Notes: generated by a model not told the origin, from the letters alone. DNA of 64,000 nt from Flavobacteriia bacterium (GCA_947462925.1 CANHQP010000006.1:19125-83124); one strand, 5' to 3'. Shown: positions 39,897 to 50,442, counted from the first letter of the stretch. Translations and numbers: made by a program.

Positions 39897-42137
39897 TTAC
39901 AAATTATTATTGATAGATTGTTGCGTTCTATCGACACCCCAGCTCATGAACAAACCTACGAAAAAGCCCATGGATGCTGGTGGTCCAACGGCTTGTTTTA
40001 AAAATAATCCTGCTTCGTCTTTGATTCTTGAACTGTATGTATATCCAAAGACTTGTTTTTGGTTGAAAACGTTGTTTACGCCCACCACAAAAACTGCATT
40101 GCTTTTCATTACTTTCGTAATCCAGTTGAAGCTGAAATTGTTTGTACTGTAAAATTTCGTTCTGTCACTCAAATATTGTTCCGAAGGTTTATTTGGGTTG
40201 TAATAAGGTCTTCCTGTTGCCCAATTGTAACTCCAATTGATTCCAAACATTTTTTTCGACCAGAATTTCTTAATTACAACACTTCCTGTGTGATTCGCTG
40301 CAAAATTGGGTTGCGCATAAATTGGAAAATTCAAATAATCTCTTTTCGTGTCCAAGTAAGAATAACTGATCCAATAATCCAATCCTTTGATGGTTTTTTT
40401 GTCTCTCCAAAAGATTTCAATTCCTCGTGCGTAACCATAACCATCTGTGCTTACAGCAAATTGATTGGTTGAATCTGTTTTCAGTAAACTTCTATATTCT
40501 TTGTCGAAAACTTGGGCTCTGAAAGTGTAATCTTTGGTAAAATGTTGGAAAGTCAAAATGTAATGATCTGCTCTTGTGAAATCGAAATTACTTTGTTGCG
40601 TCATGTATTTTCGATCTGGCGTTTGGTAAAAAATTCCGTAATCAAAACTAATTTGCGTTGGTTTTGCGAGCAAATAAGAAATACTTCCTCTCGGTGCAAT
40701 GTTTGCTTTTTGTGTTAATGCTGAATATTCGTAACGAAGTCCAGGTCTGACAGCCAATTTTTTACTAATGAAAATGTCAGATTCCACAAATCCAGCAGAA
40801 TAGGTTTCCGGCACAAAAGTTTTGAAATCAGCATAGTAAAAAGAGAAATTACTTCTGTCTTCGTTTCGCCAAGTCTCGCCACCAAATCGAATGGCGTTTA
40901 AACCTTTGATTTTTTTCTCAACCACTGTTCTGAATTGCAACATGGTTTTATAAGCATCAATGTCAAAACTTCCATTGTCCAAAGCCGCAATTCCCGTTAC
41001 TGGAATTCGATTGTAGTCTTTGTCTTGTACTTCACCGCTGATATTATCGACATTGTTGCTGTAACTTGTAACTGCAAACAATTTCCAACCTTTTCCAAGT
41101 GGTTGTCTCCAACTTACATTGAAAAAGCAATTCACATTATTGAGCTTGAATTGATTGTAAAGTCCAACACTATCAAAGGAATTATTTTTCAATCCCAATC
41201 TGGAAGTATTCAAATAACCATAAACTTTGACCATTCCATTTTTAAAGGTTTTCATTCTGAAATTGGCATCCAAATTATGAGAAGTTGGCGGTCTAAAAAA
41301 ATCTGGTCCCTGAGGAATCAGTTTCATATATAAAGCCAAATTGGTGTAAGAATAACTCATTCCAAAACTGGCTTTTTTAGATTTAGAAACTCGCTGAAAA
41401 CCTGCTGTGGTAAAAATTGGAGAAATCCCAAATTGAACTTCTGAAGCGTCAGGAATATCGATACTTTCCAAGTTTAAAACTGCACTCAAAGCTTGACCGT
41501 AAAGTGCGCTATATCCACCAGTACTGAAAGCTGTGCTGCTGAACAAAAAAGGTGAAAATCTTCCTCGTTGTTGAATTCCGGGAACTGAACTGAAAAAGAA
41601 ATTATTTACCACCGCGCCATCAATGATGATTTTACTTTCTTCTGCAGAACCACCACGAATGAACAATCCTTCTTGTTCGCCAACACGCTGCGCGCCAGGA
41701 AGTGTTTGCAATGCTGAAGAAATATCCGCGCCCGCGCCTGCCGTCGTTACAATATCTAAAGGATTTAAAACTGTTGCTCTTTTTTTGTCATTCGCTTCAA
41801 AAGAACCCGCGGTGATTGTCACAGCATCCAATTCCGTGATGTCGTCTTTGAGCGTAAAATTGGCTACAACTGTATCTTTTTCAAGCAGAATTTTAATTGT
41901 TTGCGTGCGATAACCGATCAATGAAGCAGAAATGGCATATTCGCCTTTATCATAGGTTTTGAAGGAAAATTTACCCAAGGAATCAGAGGTTGCTCCATCG
42001 TAAGTGTCAATCAGAGTAATAGAAGCTAATTTGATTGGTTTTCCCTTATTGTCTTTGACGATACCTGTAACCAAAATTTGCGATTGAACAGAAAACCCGA
42101 CCAAAAGTAAGAGAATAAAAATGATGCTTTTTTTCAT
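39897..42137 (-). CDS. TonB-dependent outer-membrane receptor with carboxypeptidase-like N-terminal domain
   Basis: A 746-residue protein with a signal peptide (KKSIIFILLLLVGFSVQSQ), a carboxypeptidase-regulatory-like domain (VTGIVKDNKGKPIKLASITLID, about 23-100), a plug domain (LNPLDIVTTAGAGADISSALQTLPG, FIRGGSAEESKIIIDG, about 115-220) and a long 22-strand-type barrel to the C-terminus. It imports an unknown ligand, driven by TonB-ExbBD. It is co-transcribed with the downstream secreted TPR protein rather than with a SusD-type lipoprotein, so a classic polysaccharide locus is unlikely. Confidence 0.92.
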   Translation of the reverse strand: MKKSIIFILLLLVGFSVQSQILVTGIVKDNKGKPIKLASITLIDTYDGATSDSLGKFSFKTYDKGEYAISASLIGYRTQTIKILLEKDTVVANFTLKDDITELDAVTITAGSFEANDKKRATVLNPLDIVTTAGAGADISSALQTLPGAQRVGEQEGLFIRGGSAEESKIIIDGAVVNNFFFSSVPGIQQRGRFSPFLFSSTAFSTGGYSALYGQALSAVLNLESIDIPDASEVQFGISPIFTTAGFQRVSKSKKASFGMSYSYTNLALYMKLIPQGPDFFRPPTSHNLDANFRMKTFKNGMVKVYGYLNTSRLGLKNNSFDSVGLYNQFKLNNVNCFFNVSWRQPLGKGWKLFAVTSYSNNVDNISGEVQDKDYNRIPVTGIAALDNGSFDIDAYKTMLQFRTVVEKKIKGLNAIRFGGETWRNEDRSNFSFYYADFKTFVPETYSAGFVESDIFISKKLAVRPGLRYEYSALTQKANIAPRGSISYLLAKPTQISFDYGIFYQTPDRKYMTQQSNFDFTRADHYILTFQHFTKDYTFRAQVFDKEYRSLLKTDSTNQFAVSTDGYGYARGIEIFWRDKKTIKGLDYWISYSYLDTKRDYLNFPIYAQPNFAANHTGSVVIKKFWSKKMFGINWSYNWATGRPYYNPNKPSEQYLSDRTKFYSTNNFSFNWITKVMKSNAVFVVGVNNVFNQKQVFGYTYSSRIKDEAGLFLKQAVGPPASMGFFVGLFMSWGVDRTQQSINNNL

Positions 42138-42240
42138 TGAATAAGTTGACTAATTTGAATATTCGATTCGAAGATAAATAAACAATTTAGATTTCTGCTA
42201 AATTTATCTTGAATCATTTAAGCTCAAATACTTTACTTTA

Positions 42241-44262
42241 TTAGTTGTTTAGATTTTTTACAATTTCAATTGCTGAATTAGCATCTGAAACAGGCGGAAA
42301 GCAAGTTTGGCTGTGGCAGACAAAAACCTGATTTTCGGTATTAGAAATCCTGTTTTTTAGAATTGGCAAAGTTCCTTTTTGACCGCCATATAAAAGCACA
42401 TTTGGTAAATAAACTTTCGCAATTTCAGCCCTGATTTGTTCTTCGTTTGGTCCTGACACACAAATTTCACCGAATGGTTGAACAAAATTCAACAATGCAT
42501 TTGACCAATTAGAATAACCTGAGCCGTAATGTTCCATTCCATCATAAATATTGGCAATCATTTGTTCCGCATCCTGAATATAACTTGGGACATCCAAATA
42601 TTTTCCAAGTAAAAACAAATTCGAAGCCATTACGCTATTACTTGCAGGCATCACGTTGTCGTTCAGTTCCATTTTCCTGGCAATCAATTCCGTTTCATTG
42701 CTGGTGAAATAGAACATTTTGCTTTTTTCATCCTGAAAATGTGCTTGCGCAAACACGAGCCATTCAGCGGCTATTTCAATCCAAGTTTCATCAAATGTTG
42801 CTTCATACAAACGAATAAAAGCCGCAATCGAATTGGCGTAATCTTCTAAAAATCCGTCGATATTTGATTTTCCGTTTTTGTAATTTCTGCGTAATTTCCC
42901 ATTTTCTGCGCATTGAAATTGTTTGATCCAACGCGCATTTTTAAGCGCCAAGTGCAGGAAATAATCATCGTTGAATGCAAAATAAGCGTCGACACAACCT
43001 TTCAGCATCAAAGCATTCCAAGCAGTCAAACATTTGTCGTCCACGCCTGGTTTTATGCGATGCGCTCTTTCGGTGCGCAAAATATCGTTGATGCGGTGGA
43101 TATTTGCCTCTAATTCATCGATGGTCCAGCGCATTTGATTGGCGAAAAGCTCATCTGTCGCATCTCTCAACAAAATGTAATTATTTTCTTCCCAATAACC
43201 TTTTCCATTCACAGAATAAAAATCTTTGACCCAGTTGAAATCTTCACCCAAAAGTTTCTGTAGTTCATCTTTTTGCCAAACGTAAAACTTTCCTTCAACG
43301 CCTTCGCTGTCAGCATCAATCGCACTGTAAAATGCTCCTTCAGGAGTCAACATTTCGCGTTCTATCCATTCAACGGTTTGATAAACAATTCTTTTGTAAA
43401 TCGATTTTGGTGTTTGTTGGTAAGCTTTGGCGTACAATGAAACCAATTGACCATTGTCGTAAAGCATTTTCTCGAAATGTGGAACTTTCCAAAGCATATC
43501 GACAGAATAGCGCGCAAAACCGCCACCAATCTGGTCATAAATTCCGCCTTGCGCCATTTTTTCAAGCGTCAAATGCACATGTTTCAGCAGCAATTCATCT
43601 TTTTGCCAATCGCCGAAGCGCAATAAAAATTCATAGTTGGAAGGCAATGGAAATTTAGGTGCTCTGCTGCTTCCGCCTTCGCGGTTGTCGAAATTGTGTG
43701 ACCAACGCAAAACCAATTCTTTCAGTTTTTCAACTTCAAATTTCACAATAGGTTCAGGCGTCTGAATCCATTCGCTTTGTTGAATGCCATCGTGTAATTT
43801 TTCTGCGTATTCCAGCACTTCTTCTGGTTTGTTTCTGAAAGAATGTTCCAGACTTTTGAGCACTTGCATCCATTGTTCACGCTGAAAGTAAGTTCCTCCA
43901 TAAATAGGTCTACCATCAGGTAAAGTGAAACAATTCAAGGGCCAACCACCGCGTTGAGTCATTAATTGCACGGCAGTCATGTACACTTGATCAACATCTG
44001 GGCGCTCTTCGCGATCCACTTTGATGCAGACAAAAAATTTGTTCATCAATGCAGCAACTTCCTCATTTTCGAATGATTCGTGTTCCATCACATGACACCA
44101 ATGACATGCAGAATAACCAATGCTCACCAAAACCAATTTGTTTTCAGCTTTTGCCTTTTTAAAAGCCTCTTCAGACCATGAAATCCAATTGACCGGATTG
44201 TGTGCGTGTTGCAACAAATACGGACTTGTTTCTTCAATGAGTGTATTGGTGTATTTCTCCAT
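42241..44262 (-). CDS. Thioredoxin-domain protein of the YyaL/SPATA20 (DUF255) family
   Basis: About 673 residues from the ATG at 44262 ([25 protein letters not shown], the canonical family start). A TACTTTTG promoter box 5 nt upstream supports it over the ATG 11 codons earlier. The N-terminal thioredoxin-like domain carries [15 protein letters not shown] (CxxC motif) and [15 protein letters not shown]; the remainder is an (alpha/alpha)6 barrel like N-acylglucosamine 2-epimerases ([50 protein letters not shown]). The biochemical activity of the family is not established. It is a single gene, divergent from the receptor-like gene at 44429. Confidence 0.9.
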   Translation of the reverse strand: MEKYTNTLIEETSPYLLQHAHNPVNWISWSEEAFKKAKAENKLVLVSIGYSACHWCHVMEHESFENEEVAALMNKFFVCIKVDREERPDVDQVYMTAVQLMTQRGGWPLNCFTLPDGRPIYGGTYFQREQWMQVLKSLEHSFRNKPEEVLEYAEKLHDGIQQSEWIQTPEPIVKFEVEKLKELVLRWSHNFDNREGGSSRAPKFPLPSNYEFLLRFGDWQKDELLLKHVHLTLEKMAQGGIYDQIGGGFARYSVDMLWKVPHFEKMLYDNGQLVSLYAKAYQQTPKSIYKRIVYQTVEWIEREMLTPEGAFYSAIDADSEGVEGKFYVWQKDELQKLLGEDFNWVKDFYSVNGKGYWEENNYILLRDATDELFANQMRWTIDELEANIHRINDILRTERAHRIKPGVDDKCLTAWNALMLKGCVDAYFAFNDDYFLHLALKNARWIKQFQCAENGKLRRNYKNGKSNIDGFLEDYANSIAAFIRLYEATFDETWIEIAAEWLVFAQAHFQDEKSKMFYFTSNETELIARKMELNDNVMPASNSVMASNLFLLGKYLDVPSYIQDAEQMIANIYDGMEHYGSGYSNWSNALLNFVQPFGEICVSGPNEEQIRAEIAKVYLPNVLLYGGQKGTLPILKNRISNTENQVFVCHSQTCFPPVSDANSAIEIVKNLNN

Positions 44263-44267
44263 AACAG

Positions 44268-44275
44268 CAAAAGTA
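44268..44275 (-). promoter_or_regulatory. Predicted promoter -7 box 5 nt before the DUF255 gene
   Basis: Minus-strand TACTTTTG matches TAnnTTTG and ends 5 nt before the ATG at 44262. It fixes that ATG as the likely start and implies a near-leaderless message. Confidence 0.55.
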
Positions 44276-44388
44276 AGGACAAAAATCTGATTCAATTGGA
44301 GAAAAATGCACAGTGATTCCAGTGAATAAAATAGCTGTTTTTTAACAAGCCTAAACAGATTTTAAAAAAACCGTTTGATTAAGAAGCT

Positions 44389-44396
44389 TATATTTG
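44389..44396 (+). promoter_or_regulatory. Predicted promoter -7 box for the receptor-like gene at 44429
   Basis: TATATTTG matches TAnnTTTG, 32 nt upstream of the ATG at 44429. Confidence 0.55.
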
Positions 44397-44428
44397 TATC
44401 ATATTTTTCTCTCCATAAATCTATTTTC

Positions 44429-46999
44429 ATGTCAAAAATCGGATTATTTCTTAGCATAATGTTTCTTTCATTTGCCATTTTTGGACAAGGTCCTGGTGGA
44501 AGAGGCATGGGTGGAAACAACAAAACAGGTCACGTTTTTGGGAAAATAGTGGACGAAAAAGGACAAGCGATTCCAATGGTGAATATCTTATTGCTTCAAA
44601 ATAGAATGGATTCCATCACGAAAGTGAAGAAAGATTTTGTTTTAAAATCTACCACGACTGAAAACAATGGAGAATTTAGTATCGAAGATGTCAAAATTTT
44701 GCAAGGACTGAAAATCAAAGTTGCTTTTTACGGATTTGAAACTGTCGAATTGCCTTTCTTTTTTGATCCAGCTGATGCGACAACAGGGTTGATCGAGCGC
44801 GATTTAGGGAATATTGTTTTCAAGGAAATTAAAGTAGATGAATTGGATGAGGTGGAAGTAACTGCCATTCAATCAACGCTGAAATTAGATGTCGATAAAA
44901 AGGTTTTCAATGTTGGTCAAAACACAATGAGTGAGGGCGGAACGGCAACCGATGTAATGAAAAATGTGCCTGGTGTGAATGTCGATATGGACGGAAATGT
45001 GTCATTGAGAAACAGTTCACCACAAATCTTTTTGGACGGCCGACCAACGACATTGACTTTAGACCAAATTCCAGCAGAATCCATTGAATCGATAGAAATC
45101 ATCACCAATCCTTCAGCCAAATATGATGCTTCAGGTGGCGGGGGTGGGATATTAAATATTGTTCTCAAGAAAAACAAAAAAACGGGCTACAATGGTGGCG
45201 TAAGATTGGGAATCAATCAATACGGCGGAGGTAATATTGGAGCTGATTTCAACTTGCGTCAGAATAAAATCAATTTTACTGGAAGTTTGATGTCGCGCTT
45301 GAACAATGGCGTTTCCTTCGGTACAGTCGACAGAACAAATTATGTAAATGGAGCTTCTCAAACGATTTTGAATCAAGACAATGAAGATAAAAGTGGAGGA
45401 GGAGGTTACTTTGGAAAAGTTGGGATTGACTACATGATTACGAATCGAACAACTATTTCTCTTGCAGCCAATAATTGGAGAGGTTCTCGAAATTCGATTT
45501 CGGACATGAATATTTTCACTGACACTGTGATTACAACAAATTCAGGAAGTTCTTTTAGTAAACGAAACACTGACAATCAGCGAGGAATCAACAACTATGG
45601 TTTGGTATTTGGGATGAAACATTTGTTTCAAAAATCTGGTGAGGAATGGACTTTTGATGCCAATTATAACCGAGGAAGAAATCATTCAGATGCCATTTAT
45701 CGTTCAGATTTTTATGTAACAGATGAAAATTCGAACATTGAAAGATATACTTCCCAGAAAATTAAGGGTATTGGAAACGAAGACAATTTGGTTTTACAAA
45801 CAGATTATGTGCGTCCGATGAAATATTTCAAATTGGAAACAGGTTTGCGTGCTGCTATGCGCAAAAGAACCAATGTGAATGAAAATTATATCCTAAATCA
45901 ATCGACCAACACTTACGATTTGGTGTATTCACCAGCGTCAAATTACAACAATGATGACAACGTGTACGCAGCTTATGCAACGATTTCTAAACAATACAAA
46001 ACTTTCGGTTACAAGGTGGGTTTACGCGCGGAAAGTTCAAATTACAGTGGAGTGTTGACAAATACGGGAGAAAAATTCGGAAATACTTATCCTGTAAGTT
46101 TATTTCCATCGCTCTTTTTGACCAAAACTTTGCCGAAAGACCAAGATTTGCAATTGAGTGTAACAAGAAGAATTGAGCGACCAAATTTCCGTCAATTAAT
46201 TCCTTTTGTAGATTCTGTGGATCAATTCAATATCAGTCGAGGAAATCCTGATTTGAGACCTGAATTTACCCAAGCTTTTGAATTGTCGTACATGAAAAGA
46301 TTCAAAAATAGAAATACCATTTTGGCTTCGGTTTATTACAAATACACTGACAATTTAATCACTCGGTACATCGAACAAGCTTCCAATGGCGCCCTGATTA
46401 ATACCTACATCAATGCGAATTCAAGTTATGCGACAGGTTTGGAATTAACTGCACAAAACTATTTGACAAAATGGTGGGATATCTCTTCTAATTTGAATGT
46501 TTACAATTCCAAAATCAATGTTTCTCAAACTGACGCTATTTCACAAGAAGCTTTGTGGAGTTGGTTTGCCAAATTGAATTCGAATTTCAGATTGCCGGCA
46601 AATTTCTCGATTCAATTGAGTGCGTTTTATCAATCTAGAACAAACATTCCTACTAGTGGAAGTTCTGGTGGTCAAGGACATGGCGGTGGTGGAGGACCAG
46701 GAGGTAACATGCAAGCGCAAAGTGCATCCCAAGGTTACATCAGTGCTTTTTATGCAGTGGACATTGCAGTCAAAAAGACTTTTATGAAAAACAAAATGTC
46801 TGTTTCAATCAATGTGAATGACATTTTCAGAACGCGCTACAACGTGAGTCATTCTTACAGTGCCTATTTTGAACAAGATTACAGCAGAATTAGCAATCCG
46901 CAAATGGTTAGATTGAATTTCACTTATACTTTTGGGAAAATTGATGCTGTACTTTTCAAACGCAAAAGTCAGGGTACAGGAGAAGACATTACACAGTAA
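44429..46999 (+). CDS. TonB-receptor-like outer-membrane barrel protein (OMP_b-brl_3 type)
   Basis: About 856 residues from the ATG at 44429 (SKIGLFLSIMFLSFAIFGQ signal peptide; an upstream TTG would add 18 residues). Order: a Gly-rich stretch, a carboxypeptidase-like domain (VFGKIVDEKGQAIPMVNILLL), a plug domain (VMKNVPGVNVDMDGNVSLRNSSPQIFLDGRPTTLTLDQIPAESIESIEIITNPSAKYDASGGGGGILNIVLKKN), and a large barrel of the OMP_b-brl_3 family. A glycine-rich loop (about 750-775) lies late in the barrel. There is no SusD partner. The ligand is unknown. It is followed after 4 nt by the pentapeptide-repeat gene, a tight spacing that suggests one transcript. Confidence 0.9.
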   Translation: MSKIGLFLSIMFLSFAIFGQGPGGRGMGGNNKTGHVFGKIVDEKGQAIPMVNILLLQNRMDSITKVKKDFVLKSTTTENNGEFSIEDVKILQGLKIKVAFYGFETVELPFFFDPADATTGLIERDLGNIVFKEIKVDELDEVEVTAIQSTLKLDVDKKVFNVGQNTMSEGGTATDVMKNVPGVNVDMDGNVSLRNSSPQIFLDGRPTTLTLDQIPAESIESIEIITNPSAKYDASGGGGGILNIVLKKNKKTGYNGGVRLGINQYGGGNIGADFNLRQNKINFTGSLMSRLNNGVSFGTVDRTNYVNGASQTILNQDNEDKSGGGGYFGKVGIDYMITNRTTISLAANNWRGSRNSISDMNIFTDTVITTNSGSSFSKRNTDNQRGINNYGLVFGMKHLFQKSGEEWTFDANYNRGRNHSDAIYRSDFYVTDENSNIERYTSQKIKGIGNEDNLVLQTDYVRPMKYFKLETGLRAAMRKRTNVNENYILNQSTNTYDLVYSPASNYNNDDNVYAAYATISKQYKTFGYKVGLRAESSNYSGVLTNTGEKFGNTYPVSLFPSLFLTKTLPKDQDLQLSVTRRIERPNFRQLIPFVDSVDQFNISRGNPDLRPEFTQAFELSYMKRFKNRNTILASVYYKYTDNLITRYIEQASNGALINTYINANSSYATGLELTAQNYLTKWWDISSNLNVYNSKINVSQTDAISQEALWSWFAKLNSNFRLPANFSIQLSAFYQSRTNIPTSGSSGGQGHGGGGGPGGNMQAQSASQGYISAFYAVDIAVKKTFMKNKMSVSINVNDIFRTRYNVSHSYSAYFEQDYSRISNPQMVRLNFTYTFGKIDAVLFKRKSQGTGEDITQ

Positions 47000-47003
47000 A
47001 AAG

Positions 47004-47573
47004 ATGATGAAAACAAGATTAACCATTGTTGAAACAATCGAAAACATTGATTTTTCCGCACAAAGAATGGATTTCAGTCGCTGTGAAAACATGGCTTTTG
47101 TACATTGTCAATTTCCAGATTTCGGCAATATTGATTTTACTGATTGTGTTTTTGAAGATTGTAATTTAAGCAATGTGAAATTCAATAATTGTAAATTAGA
47201 CAACGTTGAATTTTATGATTGTAAAATGGTTGGAGCCAGTTTTGCCCAAACAAAGGATTTTGCTTTTGAAGCACATTTTTATGGCTGCAACTTGGATTAC
47301 AGTGCTTTTGATCGTAAAAAATTAAACAAAAGTAGCTTCGAGCAATGTCGTTTTCACGAAGCAAATTTCACGCAAGCAGATTTTACCAAAAGCAAATTAA
47401 GTCAATGCGATTTTACAAGTGCGTTATTTGACAAAACCAATTTGACTGGTGTTGACATGCGTTCATGCAGTAATTTTCTGATCGATCCAACGCAGAATTT
47501 CATCAAAAAAGCCAAATTTCGCGCACAAGATTTAGCAGGACTCTTGTACCGATTTGACATTCAAATTTCCTAA
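47004..47573 (+). CDS. Pentapeptide-repeat protein
   Basis: About 189 residues. I chose the ATG at 47004; the ATG at 47007 is equally possible, and the longer frame overlaps the barrel gene. The body is a right-handed beta-helix of A(D/N)LxX-like pentapeptides: IDFSAQRMDFSRCENMAFVHC, VFEDCNLSNVKFNNCKLDNVEFYDCKMVGASF, SFEQCRFHEANFTQADFTKSKLSQCDFTSALFDKTNLTGVDM. Qnr-type proteins of this size mimic DNA and bind gyrase; others have unknown partners. Cys in the centre of many repeats is unusual but known for Qnr-like members. The name is not settled by the sequence. Confidence 0.88.
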   Translation: MMKTRLTIVETIENIDFSAQRMDFSRCENMAFVHCQFPDFGNIDFTDCVFEDCNLSNVKFNNCKLDNVEFYDCKMVGASFAQTKDFAFEAHFYGCNLDYSAFDRKKLNKSSFEQCRFHEANFTQADFTKSKLSQCDFTSALFDKTNLTGVDMRSCSNFLIDPTQNFIKKAKFRAQDLAGLLYRFDIQIS

Positions 47574-47671
47574 TTTTATTAATCCGCAAGCAAGGAAATT
47601 AAACGAAAATTTTAAGCTGACAATCGTCTTTTTTAATTTTATTCTTATCTTTCCCCTTGCAAGTTTTGTAA

Positions 47672-48940
47672 ATGGACTCACCCGATCTGATAATTATCAT
47701 TAGCACCCTGATTCTTTCTGCGTTTTTTTCAGGAGTTGAAATTGCTTTCATTTCTTCCAACAGATTGAAAATCGAACTAGATAAAAACAAAGGTTCGCTC
47801 AATGGCAGAATTGTTGGTTTTTTTTACAGCAAAGAAGCTAATTTTATCGCTACCTTATCACTTGGAAATAACATTGCGCTCGTACTTTTTGCCATTTTCA
47901 TCGCCAAAGTTTTAGGCGCTCCGATTGTTGGGTGGAATATTGGAATTACCACTGGATCAATCAGTTTGTTGATAGTACAAACCATTATTTCTGCACTGAT
48001 CATTTTGATTACAGTAGAATTTTCGCCCAAAGCCATTTTTCAATTGAATCCAAATGGATTTATGAAAACATTGGCAATTCCAACGTTGGTCATGTATTGG
48101 CTGCTCTTCATTCCAACTACTTTTGTGTTGTTAATCAGCAAATTGTTTTTCATGTTGATGCGCGTTGAAATTACCAATTCTGAAAAAGTATTTTCGAAAG
48201 TCGATTTAGAACATTACATTCAAGACTTGAAGCAACGAAGCAACGAAGAAGAAGATTTTGGAAATGAAATGCAAATCTTACAAAATGCCTTGGATTTTTC
48301 TAAAATCAGAGCGCGCGATTGCATGGTACCACGACCAGAAATTATTTGCTTAGAAGTGGATGAATCAATCGAAAACTTGAGCAATCTTTTCGTTTCCAAA
48401 GGAATTTCCAAAGTGATCATTTACCGCGACAATATTGACAATATCATCGGTTATGTGCATTCATTTGAAATGTTCAAAAAACCAACAGCAATCAACCAAA
48501 TCATGCGTCCAATTGCATTCGTTCCTGCGGCGATTCCGGGGAAAGAATTGTTGGAAATGTTCACCAAACAATCTGCGAATATTTCAGTTGTTGTGGATGA
48601 ATACGGCGGAACGGCAGGAATTGTAACAATCGAAGACGTTATCGAGGAAATTTTCGGAGAAATTGAAGATGAACACGATGTAGAAGATTGGTTGGAAGAG
48701 CAAATCAACGAAAATGAATACCGTTTTTCTGCCCGCATTGAAATTGATTACTTAAATGAAAACTACAAGTTTGATTTCGATGAATCAGACGAATATGAAA
48801 CTTTGGGCGGATTGATTATTCACCATTTGGCATCCATTCCCGAAGCTGGAGACACATTGGATTTGGGTAAATATCACTTCACGATTGAAGCCGTTTCTGA
48901 TAGGCGAATCGAGTTGGTGCGATTGGTGATTAATGGTTAA
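47672..48940 (+). CDS. GldE-like / HlyC-CorC-type membrane protein
   Basis: 422 residues: a DUF21 membrane domain with four hydrophobic helices (about 5-165, opening with LIIIISTLILSAFFSGVEIAFISSNRLKIEL), two CBS domains (about 205-330; RDCMVPRPEIICLEVDESIENL and VDEYGGTAGIVTIEDVIEEIFGEIEDEHD) and a C-terminal CorC/HlyC domain (about 340-420). The family is involved in magnesium or cobalt transport; in gliding Bacteroidota a member (GldE) is needed for motility. GldE cannot be told from a general HlyC-type paralogue here. An AAGTTTTG sequence near the start gives only a weak promoter match. Confidence 0.85.
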   Translation: MDSPDLIIIISTLILSAFFSGVEIAFISSNRLKIELDKNKGSLNGRIVGFFYSKEANFIATLSLGNNIALVLFAIFIAKVLGAPIVGWNIGITTGSISLLIVQTIISALIILITVEFSPKAIFQLNPNGFMKTLAIPTLVMYWLLFIPTTFVLLISKLFFMLMRVEITNSEKVFSKVDLEHYIQDLKQRSNEEEDFGNEMQILQNALDFSKIRARDCMVPRPEIICLEVDESIENLSNLFVSKGISKVIIYRDNIDNIIGYVHSFEMFKKPTAINQIMRPIAFVPAAIPGKELLEMFTKQSANISVVVDEYGGTAGIVTIEDVIEEIFGEIEDEHDVEDWLEEQINENEYRFSARIEIDYLNENYKFDFDESDEYETLGGLIIHHLASIPEAGDTLDLGKYHFTIEAVSDRRIELVRLVING

Positions 48941-49023
48941 TTTTTTTTGATAAAATCATAAATTTGTTTTGCCCGCGCTGGGGTAACAAAAACGGAAAAA
49001 AAACATTTTTTCTGTCAATGTTT

Positions 49024-49045
49024 AGCCTCCCTGAGGCTTTTTGTT
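49024..49045 (+). terminator. Terminator after the GldE-like gene
   Basis: AGCCTC pairs with GAGGCT around a three-base loop, followed by a T-rich stretch. Confidence 0.6.
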
Positions 49046-49217
49046 TTTATAAACAGTGATAAATTGCAAGTTAACCCATAGTCCACCAATGGCAATCCAA
49101 TTTTGAAAAACAATGACATTTTGAAAATGTACCTTCAGCCCTAGCAGGGCTGAACTATTTAAAAACCTGTATACCTACAAATCTTTGCCCCAGAGCGGGC
49201 AAAACTGAGAGAAATTA

Positions 49218-49255
49218 TAAAAAAAACACCGTTCAAACCAAGTTCAAACGGTGTT
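49218..49255 (-). terminator. Terminator after the alcohol dehydrogenase gene
   Basis: A 9-bp stem (AACACCGTT with AACGGTGTT) and, on the minus strand, an eight-base T-run right after it. It lies 24 nt after the stop at 49279. Confidence 0.8.
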
Positions 49256-49278
49256 CAATCTTTATCCTATTCTAAGAA

Positions 49279-50442
49279 TTATTGTGCGTTCGTTACGATT
49301 TTCTCAACTTCATCGAGCGTTAAATCTTGTCTTTCACCCATGGCAATCCACTGACGTTCCGCAAAACGGGCTTTGATAATTTGCGCGGCATCTTTGCCTT
49401 CAGACGTGTAATCCGAAATGTGTGTTTTTATTCCCAATGAATGGAAAAAAGATTCCGTTTTTGCGATTGCTTCACCAGCAACGTTGTCGCCAGTTAGGTG
49501 CCAAACACGTTTTCCGTATTGTTCTAATTTCGCTTTTTTGTTTTCGAATTTTACTTCAAACAAGCGCGGACAAATAATTGCCAACGATTGCGCATGGTCA
49601 ATGCCATACAATGCCGTCAATTCATGTCCAATCATGTGCGTCGACCAATCCGTTGGAACACCGCAACGCAAATTGCCATTCAACGCATGGTTTGCGCACC
49701 ACATAAGATTTGCAGCAGCTTCGTAATCAGCAGGATTTTCCAACACTTTCGGAGCAATCTCAATCAGAGTTGACAACACGGCTTCCGCTTCTCTTTCTTG
49801 CAATAAATTGGCTGTTGGATAAGTTAAATACTGTTCCAAAGTGTGCATGAAAGCATCCGTAATTCCATTCGCCAATTGTCGTTTAGGTAATGTAGCGACG
49901 ACCGTTGGATCTAAAAATGAGAAAACTGGGAAAAATAATGGTTCGCCCATCGTGCGTTTTTCTTTTAAAGACGAACGACTAATCACGGCGCCGCTGTTGG
50001 CTTCTGAACCCGTTGCAGGAATTGTCAACACACTGCCAAATGGAACGGCAGACGTGAATACTTTTCCTTCTTCGCGCAACAAAACTTCCCACGGATCACC
50101 AGCATAATTGATAGCACCTGAGATAAATTTAACCCCGTCAATAACCGAACCACCGCCAACTGCGAGAATGAATCCGATATTTCTGGTACGACAAACTTCT
50201 ACTGCTTGCATCAACGTGTCAAATTCAGGATTTGCTTCGATGCCGCCAAATTCGATGATTTCAAAATCATGTAGTTCAGTTCTGATTTTATCTAATAAGC
50301 CGATTTTTTCAGCGCTTCCACCTCCGTAAGCCAACAAGATTTTTTTGGAATCTGTAGCGTTGGAAATATATTGTGCAAGTTTACTTAATTGGTCTTTTCC
50401 GAAAACGATTTTGGTAGGATTGTGAATTTCAAAATTGAGCAT
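49279..50442 (-). CDS. Iron-containing alcohol dehydrogenase (YqhD/BDH type)
   Basis: 387 residues: a group III alcohol dehydrogenase. The N-terminal nucleotide-binding half has LAYGGGSAEKIG and AVGGGSVIDGVKFISGAI, with the GGGS motif. The metal-binding half has DAFMHTLEQYLTYP (Asp and His ligands) and HMIGHELTALYGIDHAQSLAI (His ligands). It probably reduces or oxidises short-chain aldehydes and alcohols with NAD(P)H. Related YqhD-type enzymes prefer NADPH. It is a single-gene unit ending at a clear terminator. Confidence 0.9.
   Translation of the reverse strand: MLNFEIHNPTKIVFGKDQLSKLAQYISNATDSKKILLAYGGGSAEKIGLLDKIRTELHDFEIIEFGGIEANPEFDTLMQAVEVCRTRNIGFILAVGGGSVIDGVKFISGAINYAGDPWEVLLREEGKVFTSAVPFGSVLTIPATGSEANSGAVISRSSLKEKRTMGEPLFFPVFSFLDPTVVATLPKRQLANGITDAFMHTLEQYLTYPTANLLQEREAEAVLSTLIEIAPKVLENPADYEAAANLMWCANHALNGNLRCGVPTDWSTHMIGHELTALYGIDHAQSLAIICPRLFEVKFENKKAKLEQYGKRVWHLTGDNVAGEAIAKTESFFHSLGIKTHISDYTSEGKDAAQIIKARFAERQWIAMGERQDLTLDEVEKIVTNAQ

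Larger units (their letters stand above)
48941..49278. repeat. Intergenic region with terminators and hairpin repeat elements
   Basis: No gene is seen in these 338 bp. They hold, in order: a GAGGCT terminator (49024-49045); a palindromic element TTCAGCCC-TAGCA-GGGCTGAA at 49134-49154; a second hairpin TTTGCCC-CAGAGC-GGGCAAA at 49184-49203; and a terminator for the convergent gene (49218-49255). The two middle hairpins, with the spacer that includes CTGTATACCTACAAATC, look like a dispersed intergenic element of the kind seen in Bacteroidota; I could not count copies. Confidence 0.6.
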
